Source: Symbiodinium natans
Taxonomy: Eukaryota > Sar > Dinophyceae > Suessiales > Symbiodiniaceae
DNA length: 64,000 nt
Direction of reading: 5' to 3'
Assembly: GCA_905221605.1 (NCBI GenBank)
Contig: CAJNDS010000290.1
Coordinates: 81,001-145,000, forward strand
Part shown: one piece after another, positions 27,791-38,250 of the stretch
Layout: the number at the start of each line of letters is the position of its first letter
Position numbering within the stretch: the stretch's first letter is position 1
The notes under the pieces: model-generated
The model's database searches: none
What the model was told of the DNA's origin: nothing
Seen by the model: the letters and a program-made list of their open reading frames with translations, nothing else
Made by a program: the position numbers and the translations under genes

Positions 27791-28440
27791 CCTCTCAACC
27801 CCTAAACCCTAAATCCTAAACCCCTAATTCAAACACCAAACCACAGAAACCCGTGAACAAACACGAAACTTTTGTAGGGCCCAACGCCTCAACACTTAAC
27901 CGCTAAATTACTCGACCTAAAGCCTAAGTCCTCCTCCTGGTACCAACAAAACACTTCGAGTAGTGAGCCCCTCAACCCACGAAACCTCACGACACAAGCC
28001 CCTAAACGTACCCCTTCGACAGCCCTGATCTCCTAAACGACCCCCAAACCCACGAACAAAATGCCTAAACCCCTTAAACCACAAACCCAAGACCGCCGAG
28101 CCACTACACTCCGAAACCCTCGTGCGCCTGAACACTAGGACTTTGACCTAGCTTGTAGGTGTAAGTTTACAGGCGTCAAAATCAGCGACCATGTCTGAAT
28201 TTTAAGGAAGTACCGAAAGGGACATCATGGCCAAAATGAGGATTTGTTTATTTCATTGTGTGGGGTGTTATACTAGCATTGACGTCCTACACGGGCCTAG
28301 GCGTGAACTCATGTTTAGTAGCCGCGCGGCCTACGCGCGGAGTATGTTGTTGACGCGTGCCTACGCAGACCGTAGAGCAAAGCGCAAACGCAGTGTTTAG
28401 CCCTTAACCCTCATCCTAAACCCTAAACCCTAAGATTTCT
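27791..28440. other. Decayed C-array and CCTACGCGGA motifs inside the insert
   Basis: CCCTAAA-like words scattered over 27795-28110 and 28405-28432. GC-rich words CCTACGCGCGG, GCCTACGCAG (28325-28375) recur as GCCTACGCGGAA at 28528 and ACCTACGCGGAGG at 29118. Confidence 0.6.
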
Positions 28441-28559
28441 GCCCAACTCTGCCCGATTTCCTGCCCAAGCCCGATTTTCTGCCCAACCCAACTCGATTTG
28501 GGATGTTGATGGATGGGCACGCCGCGCCTACGCGGAATTTATATTTGTAAATATAAGAT

Positions 28560-28605
28560 GCGTGTGTATCTATATGTATATATATATATACATATATCAT
28601 ACTAT
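28560..28605. repeat. TA microsatellite
   Basis: CTATATGTATATATATATACATATAT palindromic TA run, flanked by ATAAGATGCG. Confidence 0.85.
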
Positions 28606-29258
28606 ACCTGTCAATCCCCCGTTCCATAAAAAACTGTCCTATTGAAGAGGCCGGAAGAATCCAGCCGCGCAAAAAATCCGTCCGCTTTAATGATGGTCAG
28701 AAACCTATTTCCTGGTGGAAACCAGACACCCACACAATTCTGCAGAAAAAGTGGCCTTTTCAGAAAAAGTGTCCTCTTGTTGGGTTTGCGTTGGGTTTTG
28801 GGTACGCTTTTTTCCCAACATTTTCCCAACATTTTTCCAACAAAGTACGGATTCGGTACGGTTTACGTTTTTTTGGGCTATCCCCCCCCCCTCCAAAAGC
28901 CCAACAAAACCCAACATTATGTTGGAAAAACGTTGGGTTCAGAGTACGCTTTTTTGTGTTCTGCTCAGGTCACCTATTCTTTGGTGCACAAGACTCTGCA
29001 CAGGGCTCGGGAAGGTTCCCCTGAACTCCGAAAATCCAGGCGCTTTGATCGTATTCCCCGATCCCAATAGAACACCAACACCTCGCTTTTGCACGCAAAA
29101 AACACCAACAACCAACGCGGACCTACGCGGAGGTACTGCGTAGACTGCAGGCAAAATGCTACGTGACCGATTTCCGAGAATCGCGTCTCCATGTCGCCTT
29201 GCTTGTTTGAAGGTAGAAAGAAAACGCTGTTCAAAAATGTTGATGTTGGCTGCCTCAT
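28606..29258. other. Unique part of insert with CCCAACATTTT repeats
   Basis: Several overlapping frames up to 146 codons exist on both strands, none with family features. TTTTCCCAACA is repeated three times at 28810-28842 and CAACATTATGTTG (28911) is a palindrome. GTACGCTTTTTT occurs at 28802 and 28942. Confidence 0.4.
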
Positions 29259-29259
29259 T

Positions 29260-29515
29260 ACGATTGCCGGAAATAGATACGAGCAGATACAAATAGATAT
29301 GGTTAGATACGAATAGATACGTTTTTAGATACTTTTTAGATACGGTTGCAGAAAAAATTGATATGCGTCGAAAATACATACGGAATCTATTCTCAGTACT
29401 TGCGGCCTCTTAAGAATCTATTTTTTTAGATACGTCGAGAATCTATTTTTTTGGATACGGCCGCATATACACAGCAAAATTTGCGCGAGAATCTAAAAAA
29501 TCTATTCGCGATCTC
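29260..29515. repeat. ATAGATACG-rich right end of insert
   Basis: AATAGATACGA, TTTTTAGATACG and GAATCTATTTTTTTAGATACG words; partly direct and partly inverted relative to the left end. TAG at 29516 closes the coding frame upstream. Confidence 0.82.
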
Positions 29516-29518
29516 TAG

Positions 29519-30766
29519 GGAAGGGACCACGAGTCGCAGCAACGTGGCCGTTTGGGCTGGGACGCTCGTCCTTCGGTTCTGCAGGAGGCTCACCAACTCC
29601 ATTCTTTGTTCTCACATGCCTCCCCGTTTGAGGGTGTAGCCCTCCCGCGGTTTCTCCTTGCCCCTCCTGGAGACCCTGAGAGGGTTCTGGCTGAGTTTGA
29701 TGCTGGCAAACATTACCCGGAATCGGGTCCTGTTGCGGCGGAGCTGCCTGCCGGCTTGCAGGAAGACTTGTGGGCTGGGTTCACTGATCACGAGGTCTGT
29801 GAGGGCCGCCATCAATCGGCAATGGATTGCGGGGAGTTGAGCTGGCGCCTCTGGCTCTCTTTCTCGAGATATGTGGGGTTCCGGGGTCCAGGGATCAGGC
29901 CGGACGATCAGGCGTCCGCATGGCGGACCTTCGCTTCCAGTGTCCAGCCTCAACATCACAGCGCCCGCAGTCAGGCCTCACTCCCATGGAATGGCTATGA
30001 TTTGGCTGGCCATGGGGTGCCGGTTTTACTGGTTGCCGAAGCCGATGCCAGCTCATGTGTCATCCGCGCGGGGGGCGCTCCACCCGAGATCAGGTTCGCT
30101 GACTCATCAAGGAGGTGGACAGTCGCAGCCTTCCTCAATGGGGCTCATTGGACCCTGGTCCTGGTGGACATGGCAATCCAGTTCGTGAAGCTGAGCGAGA
30201 TCCGGCGCCCTGATGTACGACACCGCATGCTGTTACGGGTTGGACACGGTGCCGCTTTGAGCAGCTCCAAGTTGGGTAGTACAGGTCCTCCTGGGGTCAT
30301 TGATACCCAGGGCTTTCGTAGCAACACCCAAGCCGAAGGACCGGGTGAGTGCGGTCCACGTGTGGCCAAGCTCTACAGGAAGCACACCACTGCGCCGCTC
30401 GACATGACTGAGCGGGAGACCAGGTTCCTCAACACCATTGACTCCAACCTCCATTTGTGCAGGTCTGGGGCTGCCTTGTTGAGCCACGGTGTACCGGTCA
30501 TCATTGACAATACTGCCCCTCCCAGCCTGTACAGGAGGGCCCTCACCGGGCACAGGTCGATTTGTGTTGTCTTGGCTTCCACATACGAATGGATGAACCG
30601 GGTCCATTCCCCCTTCTTGGTGGCTAGCAGAGTCTCTCCTGATGTCCAAGATGCCGCAAATTCAGCCGATGGCGCTCAGCCCCATTGGAGGCTCGATACG
30701 GCCCCGGATGTCCCCGTCCTTGTACTGGACGACTTTGCTGGGGACACCTTGGAGGGGGTCCACTAG
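29519..30766 (+). pseudogene. Retroelement ORF segment, unknown domain
   Basis: Frame open from 29519 (first possible start TTG 29552, no early ATG) to TAG at 30764. About 415 codons, Ala/Arg/Ser-rich. Segments such as GHGVPVLLVAEADASSCVIR and SRRWTVAAFLNGAHWTLVLV look folded, but I recognise no family. It lies in frame 2 with the segments before and after, so it reads as the middle part of one long protein interrupted by nonsense codons. Confidence 0.55.
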
Positions 30767-31210
30767 CTTGTTATGGAGCTCAAGAATGAAGCTTTTGCTC
30801 CGGAGTTGCCTGTGCTTGGCGCCGGCCTCGCCGCCATGCTTATGGCCGCGTCCGTCGCGGCTCAGCAGGGCCCGGCCTTCCCAATTGGCGGCCTCCGGTT
30901 TCGACCTGGCGCCGGCGATGACGTGGCCATGGCCGATGTGAACTGCACCCAGTACGATGAAAGCTCGTCGTTCACGAGCTGGTTGGACTTGGGTGATCCG
31001 GACGCACTCATGGGGACTCAGCATGTTGACATGATGAGGGGCGTGCTGAGGTCAAATCCTAACCTGGACACCTTTGGTTGGCCTTCCTCACATTGTGTGC
31101 TTGAAGCGGCCGACGTCAATGCAGATGGCGTGGTCTCAGCAGACGAGTTTGGGAGCTTCTATGGGTGCGCCAGAACTATGCGGGAATGGAGGCTCTCGGC
31201 CATGGACTGA
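30767..31210 (+). pseudogene. Retroelement ORF segment with EF-hand-like loop
   Basis: Continues frame 2 after TAG; ATG at 30773; ends at TGA 31208. Residues 114-125 of the 145-codon frame read DVNADGVVSADE, followed by F: this matches the canonical calcium-binding EF-hand loop (D-x-N-x-D-G-x-x-S-x-x-E). A single loop inside a retroelement is unusual and suggests capture of a host calcium-binding exon, or a chance match. Confidence 0.55.
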
Positions 31211-33193
31211 CTACGTCCGGGATTGAGGTACCTCCGGTCTCCCTATTCTGCTGGCCGATGGGTGTTGATCAGGACCAGGACTACAGCAGAAGGCACAATT
31301 CAAGATGATGGTGGCAACGATGCACTACTACATGACTATTTCCACGCAAAACCACCAGAAGAGGCTGCCAAGACCGACCCCATCATCGCATTCGATTTTC
31401 GAATTGTCACCTACAACACACTGTCGGCCAAAGCGGAGGTCCAAAAGCAGCTGCTAGACCATCATTTCCACAAACATGCCGTTGGGTTGATTGGGATACA
31501 AGAAGCACGGCCAGAACGACCTGGAAGATCACAGACTGAACATTATCATGTCGTCAGTAGTCCCGGCGAAGATGGCACCTTGGGGTGCCAAATCTGGCTG
31601 CACAAATCCCTACAACTTGCACATGGACATCAGGAAAATACATGGCAGGCGCGGTCAATTGCCATAGTATGCTCGGAACCGAGAATGCTCGCCATCATCG
31701 TGAAGATCAGTGGCCAGAAGTTCTACATTGTCTCTGGACACTCACCGCATGGTGCCTCGGGAACAGATGCAATTCGACGATTCTGGCAAAATCTTGACAG
31801 AGTGCTACGCCAAGCTCCAAATTCCTGCTTGCCGATAGTCCTGCTTAATGCCAACGCTAGATTTCAATCCTGGGCCGAAGAACCCTGCAGTCAGGCCGCT
31901 CAGGGCATGGCAGCGGAGTGCATGTGCAAATTGGCGGAGGAGCACGAACTGGCAGTTTCCGGGTTGAAAGACACCCAACACCGACCCATAGTGACATGGA
32001 CGAGCCCGCAAGGCAAAGATACCTGTCTGGATTATGTGTTACTGCCCGGTGTTCTTCGCAGCGGATTCTTCACATTGGGTGAAATACCCGAATTTTGGGA
32101 TTTGCATGATCGAGACCATGCACCACTGCTGGTTCAGTTGAGATGGGCCAAACCTGTTCGTGAGGACCGAACATGCAAGGTGCGCTACGATGTCCAAGCC
32201 ATGCGTACCCCAGAGGGCAAGGCCAAGCTCAGACAGATTCATAACAACACGCCGAGTGTTCCCTGGCAAGTTCATGTGGATGATCATGAGAAAATTCTTG
32301 TTCAACATCTTCAACAAAGCCTGCAGGAACATTTTCCTGTGGCGCAGGATAAGCCCAGACAGCCCTACATCTCTGACAAGACGTGGCAACTTGTTAGAGA
32401 ACGCAGAGCGTGGAGACGCATTCAGCGACGAGCCAAGGACCGCCTAAATGCAGAGATTTTGCATGCCTGTTTTGGACAATGGAGGCAAAACCGTGACAAC
32501 GCAGCGGAGGCCAGCCAGCGCAGACAGAAGTCATTGAGGATGTTGGTAGCCAGATGTACCAAAGGCATATGGACCAGTACGAAAACCTACAAGGCTGCTG
32601 CAAAACAAGATAGTGCTGAATATGTCCGACAGGCTTTTGCTGATGCAAGACGGGAAGGAGCTGAAGCACTACATCGACTACTACGTGGTGTGATGAAGAC
32701 GGGAAGAAGGTATCGTGCACCGCCGGTCGCCCCCGCCATCGTTATGCCTGATGGAGTTGTTGCAGAAGATGCATGCCTCGAGCTTGGCAAACATTTTGCT
32801 GCTGATGAACGGGGGGATGTCTGCACCGACCTTGAGCAGCTTCGCACCATCACATGTGCTGCTCCAGTCGAGCTCCAAGCAAGTGGCCTGCCAACCTTCG
32901 CGCAGGTGTCCAAAGCATTCAGCGCGATGAAAACCAGGAAAGCCCCAGGGCCCTCAGGCATTCCGTCCGAGGCACTGTCTGGCGCGGCCAGACAAGCAGC
33001 CAATCAGTATGTCCCGCTGGTCATCAAAATGGCCATGCGAGCCCAGTGCCCTCTACTTTGGCGTGGTGGCTGCGCCGCAGCCATCCCGAAACCACAGAAA
33101 GCACCGAGCTCCTTTGCTGGCTGGCGATCCATCCTTTTACAGGAGGCTGCGGCGAAGGGTGTTGCAAAGGCCACAAGAAACATGCTCATCTAA
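31211..33193 (+). pseudogene. LINE endonuclease and N-terminal reverse transcriptase
   Basis: Frame 2 continues after TGA (first start-like codon TTG 31223) for about 660 codons to TAA at 33191. From residue 58 of the 31223 frame it is an exonuclease-endonuclease-phosphatase (APE-type) domain: FRIVTYNTLS, IGIQEARPE, VSGHSPH, LLNANARF, CLDYVLLPG and DRDHAPL match its active-site blocks (N, E, H/P, N, D, D-H) in order. A basic linker follows; then RT motifs begin (TRKAPGPSGIPSEAL, AIPKPQ, FAGWRSILL). TAA cuts the RT before the catalytic aspartates. Typical of non-LTR elements that nick their target. The absence of frameshifts implies recent decay or regulated read-through. Confidence 0.85.
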
Positions 33194-35320
33194 GGGTACG
33201 AACATGTGCGACAGCCTGGGCAAGGCGGGAGTCTACCGGGATACCCCTTACAAGTGCCGATCATGCAGGTGAAGGGATATCTTCGCAACCTCAAAAGCGA
33301 GCACAAGAACGGTGGAATGGTCTTCCTTGATGGCAGGGCGGCCTTTTACTCCACCATCAGACAATATTTCACCGGGCGAGAGTGTCAAGAAGATACAGAA
33401 CAGCTTCATCGTTTCGCCTGCATGTTGTTTGAGGATGAAGAAGACCGAAACAACTTCTTGGCTGTTGCATTAGGGCCCAGCTTGTTGGAGACAGCTGAAG
33501 TTCCATTGCCAGTCAGAAGAATGGTCGCTGCTTCAATGCAGCGTACATGGTTTTCTACGGGGCCCGACCATCAACATATCTTTCGGACACAGACAGGAAC
33601 GATGCCTGGAGCGCCACTTGCGGACTTGTTGTTCCAATACACCTTTACGGCATTCCTGACAAAGATGCAAGAGCAGCTCGCACAAGGAGGCCTGGGTGTA
33701 ATACCAGTTACCAAGACCGGGACACCAGCACCGACACCCAGCTGGATGGATGATGTTGCGCTACCAGTGGCAGCTGACAACGCTGAGACGCTGATCCCCA
33801 ATGCGTTCCAGGTCATGGAAACAGCAGCCAGATGCTTGAAAGATGTTGGCATTCAGTTGAACATGGCTCGTGGGAAAACAGAGATGGTCATGATGTTCAA
33901 GGGCAAAAGCAGCAGAATGATCCGAAAGCAGTGGATGTGTGAACGAAACGCACTATGTGAAGTTCGCATGCCACAAGGTCACTGCGAAGCTGTACATATC
34001 TCCCCCACGTACCTGCACTTGGGTGCAATGGCAGCTTGGGATGCGACGGACCTTGAAGACATGAAGTACAGACGGGCATTGGCCAGGGAAGCTTTCCGAG
34101 CCTACAGGAAGATTCTCTACAATGACTGCTTGTCTGTCAAGGAAAGGCTGGACCTTATGAACTCCTTGGTCTTGGCTAGATTCATGTATGCTGCCGGGAC
34201 ATGGGAGCATAGTCGTAAACAAGACACCGACTTCTACCACGCGACGATCATGGAGTTCTACAGAAGAGTTTTCCGGCCACTCACAGGCTACAGCTCCAGA
34301 AATTTGACGGATGACCAAATCTGCCACTGCCTGGGGTTACTTACGCCGCAAGAATTGCGGCGTCATGATTTGGTGCAGACACTGGCCTGGATACAGCAAC
34401 ATGGAGGTGAATACCTGAATTCCATTGTAGCCGACAGCTCATGGTATAAGGAATCACTTGCGGCAATCCAGTCAATTGTGCCAAACACTTCCCTATGTGC
34501 AGATGCAAATACTTTCTCCAGCACCTTTCTCCTCGACATGGCCAGGAAGTACAAGCGCAGATTGCAACAGGAAAGATGGGAAGGACGAGAACGGCACTTG
34601 CTAGCTGTCATACAGAGACATGGTCTCATACAGGATGGGTGCTTCTTGTTTCGTCTACATGATGGGCGTGGAGATCTGAATGCACGATGCCCGCATTGCG
34701 GCCTGCACTTCAGCAGAAATGCAGCTCTTGCTTCACACATTAGCAAGGCACACGGCATCACAGCGACATCATCCAGAATTGCCAGTGGTGATACATGTCA
34801 GGTTTGCTTGCAGCGTTTTTGGAGCCAATCGAGGCTGCGGGACCACTTACGCCGCGCAGACAAATGCAGACATGCCTATGTCGAGGCTGACATGGAAGAT
34901 GCTCAGAAAGAAGGCAATGATTCAGACCATGGATGGAAGCCCGCAACACGAATTCATGGTCCTCAACCTTGGTGGGCTACTTTGAGGCCTCAATCTCACT
35001 GTGAAGAACAACAAGTAGCACCACAATGTACAGTAGTTGGCAGAGTTGAGCTCGCCCGAATAAACCAGGTTTTGCGGAACAACCCCGAGGCATTACAGGA
35101 TGCCTTACAGGACTTCATGCAGGCCATCGTTAACCAAAGAGCCAAGGTCGAAGACCTGGCCTTACAGATGCTCTGTAAATCGCCGCATGATGATCATGTT
35201 CATGTTGCCGCTCACCTGGCTCTTGCAGCCAACGTACAGTCGAAGGGCTGCTGCCGCAGGGGTAGCATCGTTGGTCACTTTGTGTGGCCCGATTTCGCTA
35301 TCTTCAGCGAAGAGCGCTGA
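33194..35320 (+). CDS. LINE reverse transcriptase core and C2H2 fingers
   Basis: Same frame as the preceding segment, separated only by TAA. From the GTG at 33206: RT motif A FLDGRAAFYS (Asp42), motif B GTMPGAPLADLLFQY, motif C SWMDDVALPV (Asp182-Asp183, with W in place of the usual Y/F/A), motif D GIQLNMARGKTEMVM. A thumb and long helical region follow, then C2H2-type fingers: CPHCGLHFSRNAALASH (34688 on) and CQVCLQRFWSQSRLRDH (34797 on), common at LINE C-termini. No RNase H domain was found. Catalytic residues are intact. 704 codons from 33206; it cannot start RT on its own because the palm begins upstream. Confidence 0.88.
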   Translation, partial: GYEHVRQPGQGGSLPGYPLQVPIMQVKGYLRNLKSEHKNGGMVFLDGRAAFYSTIRQYFTGRECQEDTEQLHRFACMLFEDEEDRNNFLAVALGPSLLETAEVPLPVRRMVAASMQRTWFSTGPDHQHIFRTQTGTMPGAPLADLLFQYTFTAFLTKMQEQLAQGGLGVIPVTKTGTPAPTPSWMDDVALPVAADNAETLIPNAFQVMETAARCLKDVGIQLNMARGKTEMVMMFKGKSSRMIRKQWMCERNALCEVRMPQGHCEAVHISPTYLHLGAMAAWDATDLEDMKYRRALAREAFRAYRKILYNDCLSVKERLDLMNSLVLARFMYAAGTWEHSRKQDTDFYHATIMEFYRRVFRPLTGYSSRNLTDDQICHCLGLLTPQELRRHDLVQTLAWIQQHGGEYLNSIVADSSWYKESLAAIQSIVPNTSLCADANTFSSTFLLDMARKYKRRLQQERWEGRERHLLAVIQRHGLIQDGCFLFRLHDGRGDLNARCPHCGLHFSRNAALASHISKAHGITATSSRIASGDTCQVCLQRFWSQSRLRDHLRRADKCRHAYVEADMEDAQKEGNDSDHGWKPATRIHGPQPWWATLRPQSHCEEQQVAPQCTVVGRVELARINQVLRNNPEALQDALQDFMQAIVNQRAKVEDLALQMLCKSPHDDHVHVAAHLALAANVQSKGCCRRGSIVGHFVWPDFAIFSEER

Positions 35321-35375
35321 AGCGCTATGCAGACGAATTTATGTGTACGCTGACGCTTTGACCGCACACGCACAA
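35321..35375 (+). other. Retroelement 3' end
   Basis: Only 55 bp between the stop at 35318-35320 and the C-array at 35376; no poly-A. The element ends directly in CCCTAAA repeats in the same orientation as those at its 5' end. Confidence 0.7.
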
Positions 35376-35645
35376 ACCCTAAACCCTAGACCCTAGACCC
35401 TAAACCCTGAAACCCTGAAACCCTAGAACCCTGAAACCCTAAAACCCTAAAACCCTAAAACCCTAAAACCCTAAAACCCTAAAACCCTAAAACCCTAAAA
35501 CCCTAAAACCCTAAACCCTAAATCCTAAACCCTAAACCCTAAACCCTAAACCCTAAACCCTAAAACCCTAAAACCCTAAAACCCTAAAACCCTAAAAAAA
35601 ACCCTAAAACCCTAAAACCCTAAAACCCTAAAACCCTAACCCCCC
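35376..35645. repeat. C-array with homogenised CCCTAAAA 8-mers
   Basis: After a few 7-mers, about nine CCCTAAAA units (35440-35510), six 7-mers, then another block of 8-mers (35555-35640). The 8-mer blocks occur right at the retroelement 3' end and rarely elsewhere (49947-49972). Confidence 0.93.
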
Positions 35646-36288
35646 TAAGCCAGAAGGGTTTTTCAGGGTTTCGGTTCTTCATCGTTTGCACTCCTCGGAG
35701 GTTGGGAGGATATATTTGTGTTTAGGGTTTAGGGCTAGGGTTTAGGGTTTAGGGTTTAGGGTCTAGGGTCTAGGGTCTAGGGTCTAGGGTCTAGGGTTTA
35801 GGGGTTGGTTTCGGACCGAAAAAAACGACTACGGCGCTTTAAGCTTACGAAGCCCTGGACCCTGGAATTCTCAACCTCGAAATTGCAACCCAAGTCCCAA
35901 AAACCACAACCCTAAACCCTAAACCCTAAACCCTAAACCCGTTCTTAAGGACGGGGGGTTTATGGGGGGGTAGGTCGCTAGCCTTAGGGAAGCTTCGGGA
36001 GCCTTAGGGAGTGGTGGGGAGCATTAGGGGGAACCTTTGGGTTGCAGAACCGCCTTGAGAACCCCCCTCCCTTCAGGGACCCCATAGCACTTTCAAGCTG
36101 AGCGTCTGGGATTCAGGGCTTGGAGTTTCGGACTCCCTAAACCCTAAACCCTAAACCCTAAACCCTAAACCCTAAGCCTAAACCCCAAACCTAAACCTGC
36201 AACGACGTCTTGGGTCCGGAAACGAGCGGGGGGGGGGGGGGGGGGGGCTTGCGCTTATCGTCTCGGAACCTGCTCCTTGTCGGATGCT
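35646..36288. other. Intron-like stretch with arrays
   Basis: G-array 35718-35803 with a block of five TCTAGGG units, C-arrays 35908-35940 and 36137-36200, and a poly-G run of about 24 at 36223-36247. No exon recognised. Confidence 0.7.
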
Positions 36289-36480
36289 CGGAAGTTCATG
36301 GGTACTTAACATGCCAGGTTATTTGTCTCCTTACAACCTACTTGGAGGGCTTTAGGGGGCTTAAAAGTACGGTTGTAATTGGATAAACTATTTGGCATTT
36401 GGCTCAGTTGCTCAGATTCAGAGACAGCGCCGAGTAAAACTGAGTGGCGCTTGGGTTCTAAGCATCCATGAACCTCCAAG
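36289..36480. repeat. Family A-like element, expanded centre
   Basis: GGAAGTTCATGGGTACTTAAC at left and CATCCATGAACCTCCAAG at right; about 190 bp, with unrelated sequence in the middle. Confidence 0.65.
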
Positions 36481-36735
36481 TGCTGCGGCTCATTTAACGC
36501 CCATTTCCAGAGACTCCCCGGCAGGCATGTGTCAGGGCTGCCTCTGCACCAATTGCGACAATATTGCAACCCTAGCTTAAACCCCCCTAAACCCCCCCAA
36601 CAGTCCGAAACCCTATAAAGCTTTTGGGTCTAGGGGGATCTTAAGAACTTCCTTCCATCCGGAGCTTACTAGACTCAGCGACCCCCAAAACGAGACCCTT
36701 GTTAGAATCTCTAAACTGGGGGGGGGGGCCTTTTC

Positions 36736-36828
36736 GGCTCCTATCTATACATATATATGTATAAACATAAATAAATACATAGAAAAAACAATATATATAT
36801 ATATAACTCTAAATATAAATATAAATAA

Positions 36829-36861
<33 letters not shown>

Positions 36862-36865
36862 CATA
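36736..36865. repeat. AT microsatellite
   Basis: TA dinucleotides and ATAAATA words; preceded by poly-G (36718-36728). Confidence 0.9.
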
Positions 36866-37461
36866 TCTCCCAAACCCAAGGGTGCAACCGTAGGGGTCCT
36901 AGGATCCTTCATGCCTTACCTTCATCCTTCATGCCTTACCTTCGAGGAAGCAGCGTCTTAGCACCCAGGCGCCCTCATACGCCCCTCACAGCCAAAGAAC
37001 ATTAACAAACCCTCCTCCTTCTGTGGAGCCTTCACAATCTCTAGCGGACTCCCACCCACACACAGAAGAAACACACGAACAAAAACCCTAAACCCCAAAC
37101 CCTAAACCCCGCTAGGCTTGAAGGCTGTTGCAGATCCCTTGCTCCTCATCCCCCCTTGGTTCCGAGTAGGGCATCGGGGGGGGGGACTTCGGGTGCCCTA
37201 CCAGAATTCCTTAAGGGGTTTCTATAGGGGGTTATAGGGTAAACCCTAAACCCTAAACCCTAAACCCTAAGCCCTAAACTCCCTCATTCCCTACTAGCCA
37301 GCAGCAAGGTCATCCTTCAGTTGGCCCCCCCCTGTCAGAATCGTCTCAAGGTGAAGTCCTAGGGTTTAGGGTTTAGGGTTTAGGGTTTCGGGTTTAGGGG
37401 TTTCGGGTTTAGGGTTTAGGGTTTAGGGTTTAGGGTTTAGGGTTGCCGAAGACGAAATGAC
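36866..37461. other. Intron-like stretch
   Basis: A 20-bp tandem duplication (ATCCTTCATGCCTTACCTTC) lies at 36903-36942. C-arrays 37083-37110 and 37231-37285, G-array 37360-37445. No exon recognised. Confidence 0.6.
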
Positions 37462-37510
37462 CCACATTTCAGGCACATTCCCGCTTTGGTCTTCAAGGGC
37501 CCCCTTCAAC
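37462..37510 (-). CDS. Minus-strand exon candidate
   Basis: On the minus strand, one base plus LKGALEDQSGNVPEMW between acceptor GCTGTTGCAG and donor GTCATT. Last recognised exon of the minus-strand chain; its phase joins the exon at 37696 only if that exon uses a GC donor six bases further in. Confidence 0.5.
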
Positions 37511-37695
37511 CTGCAACAGCCTGACGCGGCCTTCCTGCTCGCCCCAGGGTCATGTGCAAGCGCGTCGCAGCGTCATGTAAAAATGTGCCAAATCCAGGCC
37601 AGTGTGTCGAGTTTGGGGTTTAGGGTTTAGGGTTTAGGGTGTCCCTCCAAAGGCTTTGTATTTGAAGTTTCTGTCAGAGAGTGGTGAACGCTCAC

Positions 37696-37740
37696 ATCTA
37701 AGCAGCGTATTTTCGCGGAGTGCACGGTGGGAAGCCGATT
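37696..37740 (-). CDS. Minus-strand exon candidate, strong splice sites
   Basis: On the minus strand between GCTTTTGCAG and GTGAGC. AA completes Glu with the G left by the exon at 38712; then SASHRALRENTLLR and T. The frame stays open to GGTP at the array. Confidence 0.6.
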
Positions 37741-37764
37741 CTGCAAAAGCAGTAGAACTATGAT

Positions 37765-38250
37765 GCGGAGGGTTTAGGGCTACTAGGAACCCCTCAAGGC
37801 CCAAGTATGTACTATGTAGGTACATGGGCCCTTCGAGAATGCTCGTCGGTGCTTGATCCGACACTTGCGATAGGGTCCGTCATTTGCCAGTATAGACCCT
37901 GCGTGTTGAAACACCTTCGTCTGCTGTCTGCTAAGAAGGCTAGGTATATGGACCATAAGTATGGAAGACTCACGGCAAAAGGACCCGAAGAACTCGAGTG
38001 GTCACTTGTTTTTTTGCCGCAGGGTTTTAGTTCTTTGGCTAAAGATGTTGCCGAGTATACCAGAGTCCCAGCACCACGCAATGTCGTCCAAAATGGATGA
38101 GGTGTGCCTTGGTTGCAGAAAGATGAGGATTCTGAGCCATACGGGTTGTTCAGATCCTGTTGTGGGTTTAGGCACCCTAAACAGCAAACCCTAAACCCTA
38201 AATCCTCAACCGTTTCACAAAAACTCCTACAGGAGGACGTAGTACGAAAC
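37765..38250. other. Stretch with overlapping frames, no clear exon
   Basis: Frames of 97 (+) and 149 (-) codons overlap fully; neither has family features or matches the chain. AGGAACCCCTCAAGGCCCAAGTATGT at 37790 resembles words at 49260-49330. Confidence 0.3.

Larger units (their letters stand above)
26110..29518. mobile_element. AT-rich 3.4 kb insertion within the retroelement
   Basis: Sequence composition changes abruptly at about 26110 and returns to GC-rich coding at about 29519. Both ends are loaded with ATAGATACG / CTATTTTT words (26150-26440 and 29260-29515). The inside holds AT-rich sequence with no similarity to the rest of the window, decayed C-arrays and CCTACGCGGA motifs. No transposase or other long ORF is seen, so it would be non-autonomous, or a large intron. 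Reading frame 2 is used on both sides. Confidence 0.6.

Noticed and set aside
28939-29379. 142-146 codon frames inside the AT-rich insert as a transposase
   Set aside because: Several overlapping frames on both strands, no DDE or other motif, and part is made of ATAGATACG repeats.
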